A stretch of 27,656 nucleotides of DNA from Clostridiales bacterium (GCA_021202245.1 JAJQDK010000081.1:34871-62526); one strand, 5' to 3'. Positions 15,360-25,266 are shown, counted from the stretch's first letter. A program made the numbers and translations. Notes: generated from the letters alone by a model not told the origin.

Positions 15360-18300
15360 ATGGAACTAACAGAGAATATGAAAGAACAAAAGACTCTGTA
15401 TTCTCCGAGGTTTGAACACGACAACTGCGGCATCGGCGCCGTTGTCAACATCAAAGGTATCAAGTCACACGACACCGTGGCAAATGCCCTGACTATTGTG
15501 GAAACGCTTGAACACAGAGCCGGTAAGGACGCAGAGGGCAAAACAGGTGACGGCGTAGGTATTCTGCTCCAGATTTCACACAAGTTTTTCAAGAAAGCCG
15601 CTGCTCGGGATCTTGGAATTAACCTCCTTTCCGAAAGAGATTACGCAGTGGGTATGTTCTTCTTTCCTCAAAATGAGCTTGCAAGAAATCAGGCTAAGAA
15701 AATGTTTGAGATTATTGCCGAAAAGGAAGGGCTTGAGGTTCTCGGCTGGAGAAACGTGCCCTCAAACAATAACGTAATCGGCAAAAGAGCGCTGGACTGT
15801 ATGCCCGCAATTATGCAGTGCTTCATCAAGCGCCCCGAGGGTGTTAAAAAGGGACTTGACTTTGACCGCAAGCTCTACGTTGCAAGAAGAGTATTTGAAC
15901 AGAGCAACGAGGACACATATGTAGTTTCGCTTTCAAGCAGGACTATTGTATATAAGGGAATGTTTTTGGTAGGCGATTTAAGGCAGTTCTTCCTCGACCT
16001 TCAGGATCCCGATTACGAATCGGCAATCGCTATGGTTCATTCAAGATTTTCAACCAACACAAACCCGAGCTGGCAAAGGGCTCATCCCAACAGAATGATT
16101 GTTCACAACGGCGAAATCAACACCATCAGGGGCAACGCCGACAAAATGCTTGCCCGTGAGGAAACAATGCGTTCCGAACACCTCAAGGGCGACCTTGACA
16201 AGGTTATACCCGTTGTAAATACCGAGGGCTCCGACTCCGCAATGCTTGACAACACCCTTGAATTTCTTGTTATGAGCGGTATGGATTTACCTCTTGCGGT
16301 AATGATTACCATTCCCGAACCCTGGGACAACAACGACACTATGTCGCAGAAGAAAAAGGACTTTTATCAGTATTACGCAACTATGATGGAGCCGTGGGAC
16401 GGTCCCGCCTCCATTTTGTTCTCCGACGGAGATATTATGGGCGCTGTGCTTGACAGAAACGGTCTGCGCCCGTCAAGATATTACATAACCGACGATGGCA
16501 ACCTCATTCTGTCCTCCGAGGTCGGCGCGCTTCCGATTGATCCCGCAAAAATCGTTACAAAGGAAAGACTCCGCCCCGGCAAAATGCTTTTGGTTGACAC
16601 CGTTCAGGGCAGACTTATCGACGACGATGAATTAAAGGAATCCTATGCTTCAAAGCAGCCCTACGGCGAATGGCTTGACAGCAACCTTGTTAATCTCAGC
16701 GATTTGAAAATTCCGAACGCAAAGGTTGAGGAGCATTCAAAGAAAGACAGAAAGAAGCTTCAAAAAGCCTTCGGCTACACCTATGAGGACGTTATGACCT
16801 CAATCCTGCCTATGGCTAAAAACGGCAGCGAGTCTATCGCCGCAATGGGCACCGACAGCCCTATTGCCGTGCTTTCCAAGGAGCCTCAGCCGCTGTTCAA
16901 CTACTTTAAGCAGATGTTTGCTCAGGTTACCAATCCTCCGATTGACGCAATCAGAGAAGAGGTTGTAACCTCCACAACCGTATATATCGGCGAGGGCGGC
17001 AACATTCTTGAGGAAAAGCCTCAAAACTGCAAGGTTATGAAAATTCATAATCCCATTCTCACCTCAACCGATATTTTAAAAATCAAGAATATGAAGATAC
17101 CGGGCTTTAAGGTTGCGGTAATTCCGATTCTCTACTATAAAAACACAAGGCTTTCCAAGGCCATTAACAGATTGTTTATCGAGGCAGACAAGGCTTATAA
17201 CGACGGCGCAAACATTCTTATCCTCTCCGACAGAGGGGTTGACGAAAACCACCTTGCCATTCCCTCTCTGCTTGCGGTTTCCGCAATTCACCAGCACCTT
17301 GTCGCCACTAAAAAGAGAACCTCTCTTGCTATTATTCTTGAGAGCGGTGAGCCGAGGGAGGTGCATCACTTTGCAACGCTTTTAGGCTACGGCGCCAGCG
17401 CAATCAATCCCTATCTTGCGCAGGAAACCATCCACGAGCTAATCAGCGACGATCTGCTTGACAAGGATTATTATGCCGCTGTAACGGACTACAACAACGC
17501 AGTTCTGCACGGCATTGTAAAAATTGCCTCCAAAATGGGCATTTCAACAATTCAGTCATATCAGGGCTCTCAGATTTTTGAGGCTATCGGCATAGGACAG
17601 GATGTTATTGATAAATACTTCACGGATACCGTAAGCAGAATAGGCGGTATTACGCTCAAAGACATAGAAAACAATGTTGACAGACTGCACACCTCCGCCT
17701 TTGATCCTCTCGGTCTTAAATCAACGCTTGAGCTTGATGCAAGAGGCAGTCATAAATTCAGAAGCGGCAAGGAGGAGCATCTCTACAATCCGCAGACAAT
17801 CTATATGCTGCAGCAGGCTTCAAGAACGGGCGACTATGAGCTTTACAAAAAATACTCCCATATGATTTCCAAGGAAATGGATCCCGTGAACATCAGAGGA
17901 CTGTTTGACTTTAATTATGCCGAAAAGCCGATTCCGCTTGAAGAGGTTGAAAGCGTTGAATCCATTGTCCGCCGCTTTAAAACAGGCGCAATGTCATACG
18001 GCTCAATCTCTCAGGAAGCGCACGAGGCGCTCGCCGTTGCCATGAACACGCTTCACGGCAAATCAAACTCCGGCGAGGGCGGCGAAAGCCTTGACAGGCT
18101 TCTGTCCAAGGGAACAGACAACAACAGATGCTCTGCAATCAAACAGGTTGCTTCGGGCAGATTCGGCGTAACCTCAAGGTATCTCACCTCCGCCGATGAA
18201 ATTCAAATTAAAATGGCGCAGGGCGCAAAGCCGGGCGAGGGCGGTCACCTTCCGGGCAAAAAGGTTTATCCGTGGATTGCAAAAACACGTCACTCCACAC

Positions 18301-19907
18301 CGGGCGTTTCGCTTATCTCTCCCCCGCCTCATCACGATATTTATTCGATAGAGGACCTTGCGCAGCTTATCTATGACTTAAAGAACGCTAACAAGGACGC
18401 AAGGATTTCCGTCAAGCTCGTTTCGGAGTGCGGAGTAGGTACGGTTGCCGCAGGCGTTGCCAAGGCAGGCGCAGGCGTAATCCTCATTTCCGGCTACGAC
18501 GGCGGCACGGGCGCCGCTCCGAGAAATTCAATCTACAACGCAGGTCTGCCGTGGGAGCTCGGACTTGCGGAAACGCATCAAACGCTTATTAAAAATGACC
18601 TGAGAAATAAGGTTGTTATTGAAACAGACGGCAAGCTTATGACGGGACGCGATGTTGCCGTAGCCGCAATACTCGGAGCTGAGGAATACGGCTTTGCCAC
18701 AGCTCCGCTGATTACTCTGGGCTGCGCAATGATGAGAGTCTGCAACCTTGACACCTGTCCCTTCGGCGTTGCCACACAGAATCCCGAGCTGAGGAAAAAG
18801 TTTATAGGCAAGCCGGAATATGTGGTAAACTTTATGCTTTTCGTTGCTACGGAGCTGAGAGAATATATGTCAAAGCTCGGTGTAAGAACAGTTGACGAGC
18901 TTGTAGGCAGAATTGACCTCATAAAGCCTAAGGAAGGCATAACGGGCAGCGCAGCGGAGGTTGACCTCTCAAATATTCTCAACTGCGATTTTGCTTCCGA
19001 AAAAATCGAGTACAACAAAAAGAACAAATACGACTTCAAGCTTGAAAACACGCTTGATGAAAAGGTTTTGATTAAGGAATTCAAGACAGCTTTTGAAAAA
19101 GGCGCCAAGAAAACCATTGAGGTAAACGTAAAGAACACCGACCGCTCGTTCGGTACGATTTTCGGTTCCGAAATTACAAAGAAATACTACAATACCCTTG
19201 AGGACGATACGTTTAAAATCATCTGCAGGGGCTCCGGCGGTCAGAGCTTCGGCGCATTCATTCCCAACGGTCTTACTCTTGAGCTTTCGGGCGACAGCAA
19301 CGACTACTTCGGCAAGGGACTTTCGGGCGGTAAGCTTGTAATTTATCCGCCCAAGGGCTCAACCTTTAAAGCTGACGAAAACATAATCATAGGCAATGTT
19401 GCGCTCTACGGCGCAACAAGCGGCAAAGCGTTTATCAACGGTGTTGCCGGCGAAAGATTCTGCGTAAGAAATTCCGGCGCCACGGCAGTTGTTGAGGGCG
19501 TGGGCGACCACGGCTGTGAGTATATGACAGGCGGCCGTGTGGTAGTTATAGGAAAAACAGGTAAAAACTTTGCCGCAGGTATGTCGGGCGGCGTTGCCTA
19601 TGTCCTTGATGAGGACAGAGATCTTTACACCAAGCTCAACAAGGAAATGGTGCTGTTCTCCGAGGTAACCGAAAAGTACGATATTCTTGAGCTTAAGGGA
19701 CTTATCGAGGAGCATGTAAAGGCTACCGGCTCGGCAAAGGGCAAAGAAATTCTCGAAAGCTTTGAAGATTATCTGCCTAAATTCAAGAGAATTATCCCTC
19801 ACGATTACAAGAAGATGATGTCTGCCATAGCCTCTATGGAAGAAAAGGGTATGAGCAGCGATCAGGCTAAAATTGAAGCATTCTATCAGATTGTCAATAA
19901 CAAATAA
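15360..19907 (+). CDS. gltB: Glutamate synthase large (alpha) subunit
   Basis: Splits glutamine and transfers the ammonia to 2-oxoglutarate, giving glutamate. The 1515-aa length is normal. Domains in order: a short propeptide ending before Cys22 (DNCGIGAVV), the expected N-terminal nucleophile of the Ntn-type amidotransferase (22 to about 430); a central domain (about 460-780); the FMN-binding synthase TIM barrel (about 800-1200) with KPGEGGHLPGKKV and SGYDGGTGAAP; three cysteines of the 3Fe-4S cluster in CAMMRVCNLDTCPFGVATQ; and the C-terminal GXGXG beta-helix (about 1260-1480). The start follows AGGAAAGGA. gltD follows after 14 nt. Expression probably depends on the long leader described above. 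Confidence 0.97.
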   Translation: MELTENMKEQKTLYSPRFEHDNCGIGAVVNIKGIKSHDTVANALTIVETLEHRAGKDAEGKTGDGVGILLQISHKFFKKAAARDLGINLLSERDYAVGMFFFPQNELARNQAKKMFEIIAEKEGLEVLGWRNVPSNNNVIGKRALDCMPAIMQCFIKRPEGVKKGLDFDRKLYVARRVFEQSNEDTYVVSLSSRTIVYKGMFLVGDLRQFFLDLQDPDYESAIAMVHSRFSTNTNPSWQRAHPNRMIVHNGEINTIRGNADKMLAREETMRSEHLKGDLDKVIPVVNTEGSDSAMLDNTLEFLVMSGMDLPLAVMITIPEPWDNNDTMSQKKKDFYQYYATMMEPWDGPASILFSDGDIMGAVLDRNGLRPSRYYITDDGNLILSSEVGALPIDPAKIVTKERLRPGKMLLVDTVQGRLIDDDELKESYASKQPYGEWLDSNLVNLSDLKIPNAKVEEHSKKDRKKLQKAFGYTYEDVMTSILPMAKNGSESIAAMGTDSPIAVLSKEPQPLFNYFKQMFAQVTNPPIDAIREEVVTSTTVYIGEGGNILEEKPQNCKVMKIHNPILTSTDILKIKNMKIPGFKVAVIPILYYKNTRLSKAINRLFIEADKAYNDGANILILSDRGVDENHLAIPSLLAVSAIHQHLVATKKRTSLAIILESGEPREVHHFATLLGYGASAINPYLAQETIHELISDDLLDKDYYAAVTDYNNAVLHGIVKIASKMGISTIQSYQGSQIFEAIGIGQDVIDKYFTDTVSRIGGITLKDIENNVDRLHTSAFDPLGLKSTLELDARGSHKFRSGKEEHLYNPQTIYMLQQASRTGDYELYKKYSHMISKEMDPVNIRGLFDFNYAEKPIPLEEVESVESIVRRFKTGAMSYGSISQEAHEALAVAMNTLHGKSNSGEGGESLDRLLSKGTDNNRCSAIKQVASGRFGVTSRYLTSADEIQIKMAQGAKPGEGGHLPGKKVYPWIAKTRHSTPGVSLISPPPHHDIYSIEDLAQLIYDLKNANKDARISVKLVSECGVGTVAAGVAKAGAGVILISGYDGGTGAAPRNSIYNAGLPWELGLAETHQTLIKNDLRNKVVIETDGKLMTGRDVAVAAILGAEEYGFATAPLITLGCAMMRVCNLDTCPFGVATQNPELRKKFIGKPEYVVNFMLFVATELREYMSKLGVRTVDELVGRIDLIKPKEGITGSAAEVDLSNILNCDFASEKIEYNKKNKYDFKLENTLDEKVLIKEFKTAFEKGAKKTIEVNVKNTDRSFGTIFGSEITKKYYNTLEDDTFKIICRGSGGQSFGAFIPNGLTLELSGDSNDYFGKGLSGGKLVIYPPKGSTFKADENIIIGNVALYGATSGKAFINGVAGERFCVRNSGATAVVEGVGDHGCEYMTGGRVVVIGKTGKNFAAGMSGGVAYVLDEDRDLYTKLNKEMVLFSEVTEKYDILELKGLIEEHVKATGSAKGKEILESFEDYLPKFKRIIPHDYKKMMSAIASMEEKGMSSDQAKIEAFYQIVNNK

Positions 19908-19921
19908 GGAGGAGAACAGTC

Positions 19922-21406
19922 ATGGGAAAGCCAACAGGATTTATGGAATTTAACCGGGAGGATGCCCCTGCATTCTCCGTACGGGAACGCATTAAAAATT
20001 ACAATGAGTTTCACACACCGCTTTCAATGAAGGACCAGTCAAAGCAAGGCTCAAGGTGTATGGACTGCGGCGTTCCTTTCTGCCAATCGGGACTGCAGAT
20101 AGGCACAGCCTTTTCGGGATGTCCGCTCAATAACCTTATACCGGAATGGAACGACCTCATCTTTAAGGGCGCTTGGGAACAGGCATATAACAGACTTAAA
20201 ATTACTAACAACTTTCCGGAATTCACCTCTCGTGTATGCCCCACTCTCTGCGAAAAGGCCTGCACCTGCGGCGCAAACGGCGATGCCGTAACGGTCAAAG
20301 CCAATGAATACGGCATTATAGAAAACGCCTACAAAGAGGGCTATGCCGCTCCTAAAATTCCCAAGGTGAGAACAGGCAAAAAAATTGCCGTAATAGGCTC
20401 GGGTCCGTCGGGTCTTGCGGCTGCCGACCAGCTCAACCAGAAAGGTCACTCGGTGACCGTATTTGAGCGCAGCGACAGAATAGGCGGTTTGCTGATGTAC
20501 GGTATTCCGAATATGAAGCTCGAAAAGAATATAATCGAACGCAAAATTGATATAATGAAAGAGGAAGGCGTTGAGTTCAAAACCGGCGTCAATGTCGGCA
20601 AGGATATTAAGGCGGCGCAGATTTTGAAGGAGTACGACAGAGTAATCCTCGCCTGCGGCGCTTCCAACCCGAGGGATATTAAGGCTCCCGGCAGAGATGC
20701 AAACGGAATTTACTTTGCCGTGGATTTTCTCAAATCAACCACAAAGGCTTTGCTTGACAACGGTCTTAAGGACGGAACGTATATTTCCGCAAAGGGCAAA
20801 AGGGTTATGGTTATCGGCGGCGGCGACACGGGCAACGACTGCGTGGGCACAAGCATAAGACACGGTGCAAAGTCTGTTCTTCAGCTTGAAATGATGCCCA
20901 AGCTCCCCAATGAGAGAGCCGAGGATAATCCGTGGCCGCAGTGGCCGAGAATCTGCAAGACAGACTACGGTCAGGAGGAAGCCATTGAAGTTTTCGGCAA
21001 AGACCCCAGAGTTTATCAAACCACCGTCAAGGAGTTTGTCAAGGACAAAAACGGCAATCTTAAGAGTGCTGTGCTTGTAAAGCTCAGCCCCGAAAAGGAC
21101 AAAAAAACCGGAAGAATGATGATGAAAGAGGTTGCGGGCTCGGAATACAGCGTAGACGTTGACCTTGTGCTTATCGCCGCAGGCTTCCTCGGCTCCGAAA
21201 GCTACGTCACAAAATCATTCGGAGTAAATGTTGACAACAGAACAAACGTAGCAACGGCTTCGGGCTCTTTCAAAACAAACGTTGACAACATATTTGTTGC
21301 CGGCGATATGCACAGAGGACAGTCGCTTGTCGTGTGGGCTATCAGAGAAGGCAGAGATGTTGCAAGAGAGGTTGACGAAAGCCTGATGGGCTACACAAAT
21401 CTTTAA
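19922..21406 (+). CDS. gltD: Glutamate synthase small (beta) subunit
   Basis: Supplies electrons from NADPH through FAD and iron-sulfur centres to GltB. The 494 aa match the family. The N-terminal domain has the cysteine sets CMDCGVPFC and CPTLCEKACTCG for 4Fe-4S clusters (about residues 41-120). The FAD fold opens at IGSGPSGLAAADQL (about 156), the NADPH fold at VIGGGDTGNDC (about 299), and a C-terminal AGDMHRGQSLVVWAIREG closes the FAD site. It has a strong AAGGAGGAG ribosome site immediately after the gltB stop, so the two genes are a coupled operon, ended by the hairpin at 21432-21463. Confidence 0.97.
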   Translation: MGKPTGFMEFNREDAPAFSVRERIKNYNEFHTPLSMKDQSKQGSRCMDCGVPFCQSGLQIGTAFSGCPLNNLIPEWNDLIFKGAWEQAYNRLKITNNFPEFTSRVCPTLCEKACTCGANGDAVTVKANEYGIIENAYKEGYAAPKIPKVRTGKKIAVIGSGPSGLAAADQLNQKGHSVTVFERSDRIGGLLMYGIPNMKLEKNIIERKIDIMKEEGVEFKTGVNVGKDIKAAQILKEYDRVILACGASNPRDIKAPGRDANGIYFAVDFLKSTTKALLDNGLKDGTYISAKGKRVMVIGGGDTGNDCVGTSIRHGAKSVLQLEMMPKLPNERAEDNPWPQWPRICKTDYGQEEAIEVFGKDPRVYQTTVKEFVKDKNGNLKSAVLVKLSPEKDKKTGRMMMKEVAGSEYSVDVDLVLIAAGFLGSESYVTKSFGVNVDNRTNVATASGSFKTNVDNIFVAGDMHRGQSLVVWAIREGRDVAREVDESLMGYTNL

Positions 21407-21431
21407 TTTTTCTTCGTTAAATAACAAACTT

Positions 21432-21469
21432 AAACGACCGACACAAAGCAGTGCCGGCCGTTTGTTTTT
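21432..21469 (+). terminator. Intrinsic terminator of gltBD
   Basis: Thirteen-position arms (21432-21444 and 21451-21463) pair with two A-C mismatches around the loop AAAGCA and are followed by GTTTTTG. The tetR-type gene converges from the other side; the minus-strand T-tract is poorer. Confidence 0.75.
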
Positions 21470-21488
21470 GCGGTTTAGGTTAATCCTG

Positions 21489-22049
21489 TTATTTCAGCTG
21501 AGCCAGAAGTCCGTCGCACCAAATTCCGTGTACCAGCGAACCAAGCTCTTCTATTGTCAGCTCATCGGGATTTTTGAGCCAATACGTCAAAATCGTCAAC
21601 ATTCCCATTAGGCAAAATTCCATAGCAAAAACCGCCTTTTTGTTATTGCCGTCCACCCGGTATCTTTCAGTCATCACCGGAATAATATTATTGCGGATTT
21701 TTCGAAAAAAGTCTGAGTTGACGCCGTTTTTTAACAGGATAACCGAATAATGCTCATGCTCGCGCAATACATTTGAAAAGGCGAGTACAAGCTGCCTGTT
21801 AAAGTCGGGCGATTCAAGCCGAACAGCCTTAATTCTCTCGGTGGCTGTAGCAATCAAATCATTTTCGATATACTCCAGCAAATCGAAAACATCCTTAAAA
21901 TATTGATAAAAGGTGGAGCGGTTGTATCCGGTAATGTCGGTAATTTCCTTTACCGTGATTTTACTTATCGGCTTTTGCTTGTACAGCTCGCAAAATGCGA
22001 GCATCAATTTGCTTCGTGTGGCATCTGTTATTTCAGGACTTTTTTTCAT
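21489..22049 (-). CDS. TetR/AcrR-family transcriptional regulator
   Basis: Likely repressor of the adjacent divergent ABC exporter. The 186-aa protein has an N-terminal TetR helix-turn-helix (about residues 10-58: ITVKEITDITGYNRSTFYQYFKDVFDLLEYIE) and a divergent helical C-terminal ligand/dimer domain. I chose the ATG at 22049, 10 nt after GGAGG, over an ATG 36 codons upstream: that extension would run through the divergent promoter and encodes no recognisable domain. The inducing ligand cannot be read from the sequence. Confidence 0.88.
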   Translation of the reverse strand: MKKSPEITDATRSKLMLAFCELYKQKPISKITVKEITDITGYNRSTFYQYFKDVFDLLEYIENDLIATATERIKAVRLESPDFNRQLVLAFSNVLREHEHYSVILLKNGVNSDFFRKIRNNIIPVMTERYRVDGNNKKAVFAMEFCLMGMLTILTYWLKNPDELTIEELGSLVHGIWCDGLLAQLK

Positions 22050-22098
22050 AGTTGAACGGCCTCCGTTTATCATCCGACATTTGATGTGTAATTGTTGG

Positions 22099-22127
22099 TT
22101 GACTTTATATGCTGTGCTTGCTAAAAT
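22099..22127 (+). promoter_or_regulatory. Promoter of the ABC exporter operon
   Basis: TTGACT (22099-22104) and TAAAAT (22122-22127) have a 17-nt spacer. The predicted start is near 22134, and an AGGAGG ribosome site (22157-22162) lies 8 nt before the first ATPase. Confidence 0.7.
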
Positions 22128-22134
22128 AATAATA

Positions 22135-22146
22135 CAACAGTTGTTG
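22135..22146. promoter_or_regulatory. Candidate TetR operator
   Basis: CAACA and TGTTG form an inverted repeat around GT, right at the predicted transcription start of the exporter operon. A further TGTTGG half occurs at 22093-22098, at the edge of the -35. Placement fits repression by the divergent TetR-type protein. The site is short and only inferred. Confidence 0.45.
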
Positions 22147-22170
22147 GATAATGTCAAGGAGGTAAACCGA

Positions 22171-23085
22171 ATGTCAGAAATATTGGTTGAGCATCTAACA
22201 AAGGACTACGGTCACGGCCGCGGTGTGTTTGATGTAAATATCGGAATAGACAAAGGCGAATGTTACGGCTTTTTGGGGCCCAACGGCGCAGGAAAAACCA
22301 CAACAATCCGCCACTTGATGGGCTTTTCCAAACCGCAGGAGGGGCACACCTCTATTCTAGGCAAGGACAGCTGGAAGCACAGCGCCCGACTGCAAAATAC
22401 GGTTGGTTATCTGCCCGGCGAGGTTACTCTGCCGACGGGACTTTCCGGAAGCGCCTTTCTGCGTATGACGGAGCAAATGCGCGGAGTAAAAGACAAAGAG
22501 TATCTGCAAATGCTGCTTGATAAATTTAAGCTTGACCCCAACATAGGCATCAAGCAAATGAGCCTCGGCGTTAAACGCAAGCTTGCGGTTGTTACCGCCT
22601 TTATGCACGACCCTGATATTCTTGTATTAGACGAGCCGACCTCCGGTCTTGACCCAGTTATGCAGAAAACCTTTATCAGCTTTATCAAAGAGGAAAAGCA
22701 GCGCGGCAAAACCATTTTTCTCTCCTCTCATATTTTTCACGAGGTGGACGCCGTCTGCGACCGCATTGCAATTATAAGGGACGGAAAAATAGTTTCGGAA
22801 TTTAAATCCGAGGAGCTGAAGCAGAAGCACGACAGAATTTATCGTGTTTCCTTCTCCGATTTAGAATCCTACGAAGCATTTGTGAAAAAGCCCTTTACTT
22901 TTACTTCAAAAAATGTAAATAAGCTGCGTGCAAGGGTTCAAATTCCTGCGGCTCAGGTCGGTGAGCTGATTTCAAGCTTAAAGGGATTTCACATTGCAGA
23001 CTTTGTAGAAATTCCGTTCACGCTGGAGGATTACTTTATGGGCTTTTATGATACCGGTCATCATTTTGAGGAGGTGAAGAAATGA
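22171..23085 (+). CDS. ABC transporter ATP-binding protein (first of two paralogues)
   Basis: Energises export through the permease two genes downstream. The protein is 304 aa: a DrrA/BcrA-type ATPase with Walker A GPNGAGKTTT, a modified signature MSLGVKRKLAVVTA, Walker B ILVLDEPTSGLDP and the switch His in FLSSHIF, then a C-terminal extension of about 90 aa typical of the family. The ATG at 22171 follows AGGAGG by 8 nt. The frame is open further upstream, but that part overlaps the tetR start and promoter and is not coding. Its stop overlaps the next ATG (ATGA). It is plainly paralogous to the next gene: both open with VEHLTKDYGHGRGVFD. Confidence 0.92.
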   Translation: MSEILVEHLTKDYGHGRGVFDVNIGIDKGECYGFLGPNGAGKTTTIRHLMGFSKPQEGHTSILGKDSWKHSARLQNTVGYLPGEVTLPTGLSGSAFLRMTEQMRGVKDKEYLQMLLDKFKLDPNIGIKQMSLGVKRKLAVVTAFMHDPDILVLDEPTSGLDPVMQKTFISFIKEEKQRGKTIFLSSHIFHEVDAVCDRIAIIRDGKIVSEFKSEELKQKHDRIYRVSFSDLESYEAFVKKPFTFTSKNVNKLRARVQIPAAQVGELISSLKGFHIADFVEIPFTLEDYFMGFYDTGHHFEEVKK

Positions 23086-23990
23086 GCGACACCGTTATTT
23101 CCGTTGAACATCTTACCAAGGATTACGGCCACGGCAGAGGTGTATTTGACGCCTCTCTGGATATTCATAAGGGCGAGGTTTTCGGTTACCTCGGCACCAA
23201 CGGTTCCGGCAAAACAACTACCATCAGACATATGATGGGCTTTCTGAAGCCGAACGGCGGCAACGTCACCGTAAACGGTTTGAATCCGTGGAAAAACGCA
23301 CCCGAGGTTATGAAAAACGTAAGCTACGTTCCCGGAGAGATTGCCTTTCCCGATTTAAAAACGGGCACCGACTTTTTTAAGGTGCAGGCGCAATTTCTCG
23401 GAGTTCGGGATTTTTCTTATATGAATCATCTTATAGATATTCTCGGACTTGACCCCTCCGCAAATTTAAAGCGTATGAGCAAGGGTATGAAGCAAAAAAC
23501 CGCTATTGTAGCCGCTCTTATGGGAAACAGAGATGTTTTGATTTTGGATGAGCCGACCACCGGTCTTGACCCCCTGATGAGAGATGCATTTTTGGAGCTG
23601 ATAAGAGAAGAAAAAAGCAAGGGCAGAACCGTGTTTATGTCAAGCCACATTTTTGAGGAAATCGAAGAGGTTTGCGACCGTGTTGCAATAATAAATTCAG
23701 GAAAAATTCAGAGGATATTAAATCTTTCGGATTTTCGCCACGGTTCCGTGCGTTCGTTTGAAATAGAGCTTTCCGATAAAGCTTCCGCTGAAACATTCCG
23801 CAAGCGCCTGCCCCAAAGCCATGTTGAAGGCAAGCGTGTGCGCTTTGAGGCCTTAGCCCGTGATGTGGACTCCGCATTTAAGGCATTGGAAGGCTTGAAG
23901 GTTGTTTCGGTATCGGAAAAGCACCCAGATCTGGAGGATTATTTTATGGAAACAATTCAAAGCAATAACTCAGAGGAGGACTCGGAATAA
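23082..23990 (+). CDS. ABC transporter ATP-binding protein (second paralogue)
   Basis: The protein is 302 aa and has the same architecture as its upstream neighbour: Walker A GTNGSGKTTT, signature MSKGMKQKTAIVAA, Walker B VLILDEPTTGLDP and switch His in FMSSHIF. It starts inside the stop of the first ATPase (4-nt overlap) and ends 1 nt before the permease ATG, so the three are translationally coupled. Two ATPases with a single permease suggest a heterodimeric ATPase pair, or alternative pairing with one permease. The N-terminal 16 residues are nearly identical to the paralogue while the rest has diverged, indicating an old tandem duplication. Confidence 0.92.
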   Translation: MSDTVISVEHLTKDYGHGRGVFDASLDIHKGEVFGYLGTNGSGKTTTIRHMMGFLKPNGGNVTVNGLNPWKNAPEVMKNVSYVPGEIAFPDLKTGTDFFKVQAQFLGVRDFSYMNHLIDILGLDPSANLKRMSKGMKQKTAIVAALMGNRDVLILDEPTTGLDPLMRDAFLELIREEKSKGRTVFMSSHIFEEIEEVCDRVAIINSGKIQRILNLSDFRHGSVRSFEIELSDKASAETFRKRLPQSHVEGKRVRFEALARDVDSAFKALEGLKVVSVSEKHPDLEDYFMETIQSNNSEEDSE

Positions 23991-23991
23991 A

Positions 23992-25173
23992 ATGAAAACT
24001 ACAAAAATATTTTCTTGGCCACTAATGAAACAGAGCATCAGCTCAAACAAGGTTTTGGCTATTGCGTGTACTGTTGTTCTCTGCCTGATGACAATAGTAA
24101 CCACCTTTGCCGGCAATATCCTCGGCTCTTCGGATGCCGAGGATTACACAGACGCACAAACTGATTTTTACAGCTATTTATATGTGCTTGCCTCCTATAA
24201 TGAAACTGCAGGCACCTCCCTCAGCTATGAGGATTTTTCCGAATCCGACGATCTGACTCAGTACGATATGTTATTTGAAATGATGAGCGAGCAGTCCGAC
24301 GACTTGGATTTGAGCAGCGAGGGCTTTGCAGAAGCAGCCGATACGCTGTCGCAGTCTGAGGTGGGGCTTGACACATACATTTCAAATTTTGAGTACGTTT
24401 ATGCCCTCGGCTCCGTGCAGGGATGCTTTTCCGGCGATGAGCTGAATATAGAAGCTATGATGAGCGATATGCTGGAAATTATGGGTGTATCCTCCGAACT
24501 TGTAGAAAATATGAGCGAGATGGACACCTCGTCTATGCTCAATCAGATGTACTTCACCATTATGAGCCTGCTGCCTATACTGCTGTTTATTATCTTTGCC
24601 GGCAACGCCTTGATTGTAGATCAGGTTGATAAGGGCTCTATGGCATACATTTTATCAACTCCGACAAAACGAAGCGCAGTAGTTATCACTCAGGCTGTAT
24701 ATATGATTATAACTCCGCTCATTATGGTGGGCTGCGCTTACGTTACAGAGCTGATTGCCTGCAACGTGATTATCGGCGAGGTTGAAGCCGTAAAATATGC
24801 GGCTCTCTACGGCGGCTTGTACATTTTAACCGAGGCCATGGCAGGCGTTTGCTATCTTGCAAGCTGTATCTTCAATTTAAGCAAATACGCTCTTGCGCTC
24901 GGCGGCGGACTCAACATTTGGTTCTTTATCTGTTCACTGCTCGGTATGTTCGGTTCCGAAAATATAGTAAACGTAGGTATGGGCGTAGAAGAGCTGGGAA
25001 CATTCAACAAGCTTTCGCTGATAGGCTTATTCGATATTGATGCGTTGGGAACGGTAGGCTCCGGCGCCGTAGACAATTCGTTTGTGCCCAAGCTGATTAT
25101 CTTAGCGGCTGTGGCAGTTGTCTGCTATGTGGTTGGAGCAATTCGCTTTCAGAAAAAGGATTTGCCGCTGTAA
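23992..25173 (+). CDS. ABC-2-type exporter permease
   Basis: Membrane subunit of the exporter, 393 aa. One transmembrane helix (about residues 18-38) is followed by a large, acidic, presumably extracellular segment (about 40-180) rich in Ser, Asp, Glu and Tyr, then five hydrophobic helices from about 190 to the end. The spacing is that of ABC-2/NatB-like permeases. The ATG at 23992 lies 12 nt after AGGAGG; in-frame codons further upstream overlap the second ATPase. The substrate is unknown; antibiotic or peptide export is common for TetR-linked systems of this build, but nothing here proves it. Confidence 0.85.
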   Translation: MKTTKIFSWPLMKQSISSNKVLAIACTVVLCLMTIVTTFAGNILGSSDAEDYTDAQTDFYSYLYVLASYNETAGTSLSYEDFSESDDLTQYDMLFEMMSEQSDDLDLSSEGFAEAADTLSQSEVGLDTYISNFEYVYALGSVQGCFSGDELNIEAMMSDMLEIMGVSSELVENMSEMDTSSMLNQMYFTIMSLLPILLFIIFAGNALIVDQVDKGSMAYILSTPTKRSAVVITQAVYMIITPLIMVGCAYVTELIACNVIIGEVEAVKYAALYGGLYILTEAMAGVCYLASCIFNLSKYALALGGGLNIWFFICSLLGMFGSENIVNVGMGVEELGTFNKLSLIGLFDIDALGTVGSGAVDNSFVPKLIILAAVAVVCYVVGAIRFQKKDLPL

Positions 25174-25266
25174 TTTTGCAAAGCTTCAGCGCACCGCAAA
25201 TACTATGCTTGTTCAAATCAGGCTTCAGCAAAAAGCTTTTTCAACATAAGTTAAAAGGGAAGAAAA

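Noticed and set aside
22050..22157. 36-codon N-terminal extension of the TetR-type protein
   Set aside because: It crosses the divergent promoter. GGAGG precedes the ATG at 22049, which places the helix-turn-helix at the normal distance from the start.
21913..22170. N-terminal extension of the first ABC ATPase
   Set aside because: It overlaps the tetR start, the divergent promoter and the candidate operator. The conserved domain and an AGGAGG site point to ATG 22171.
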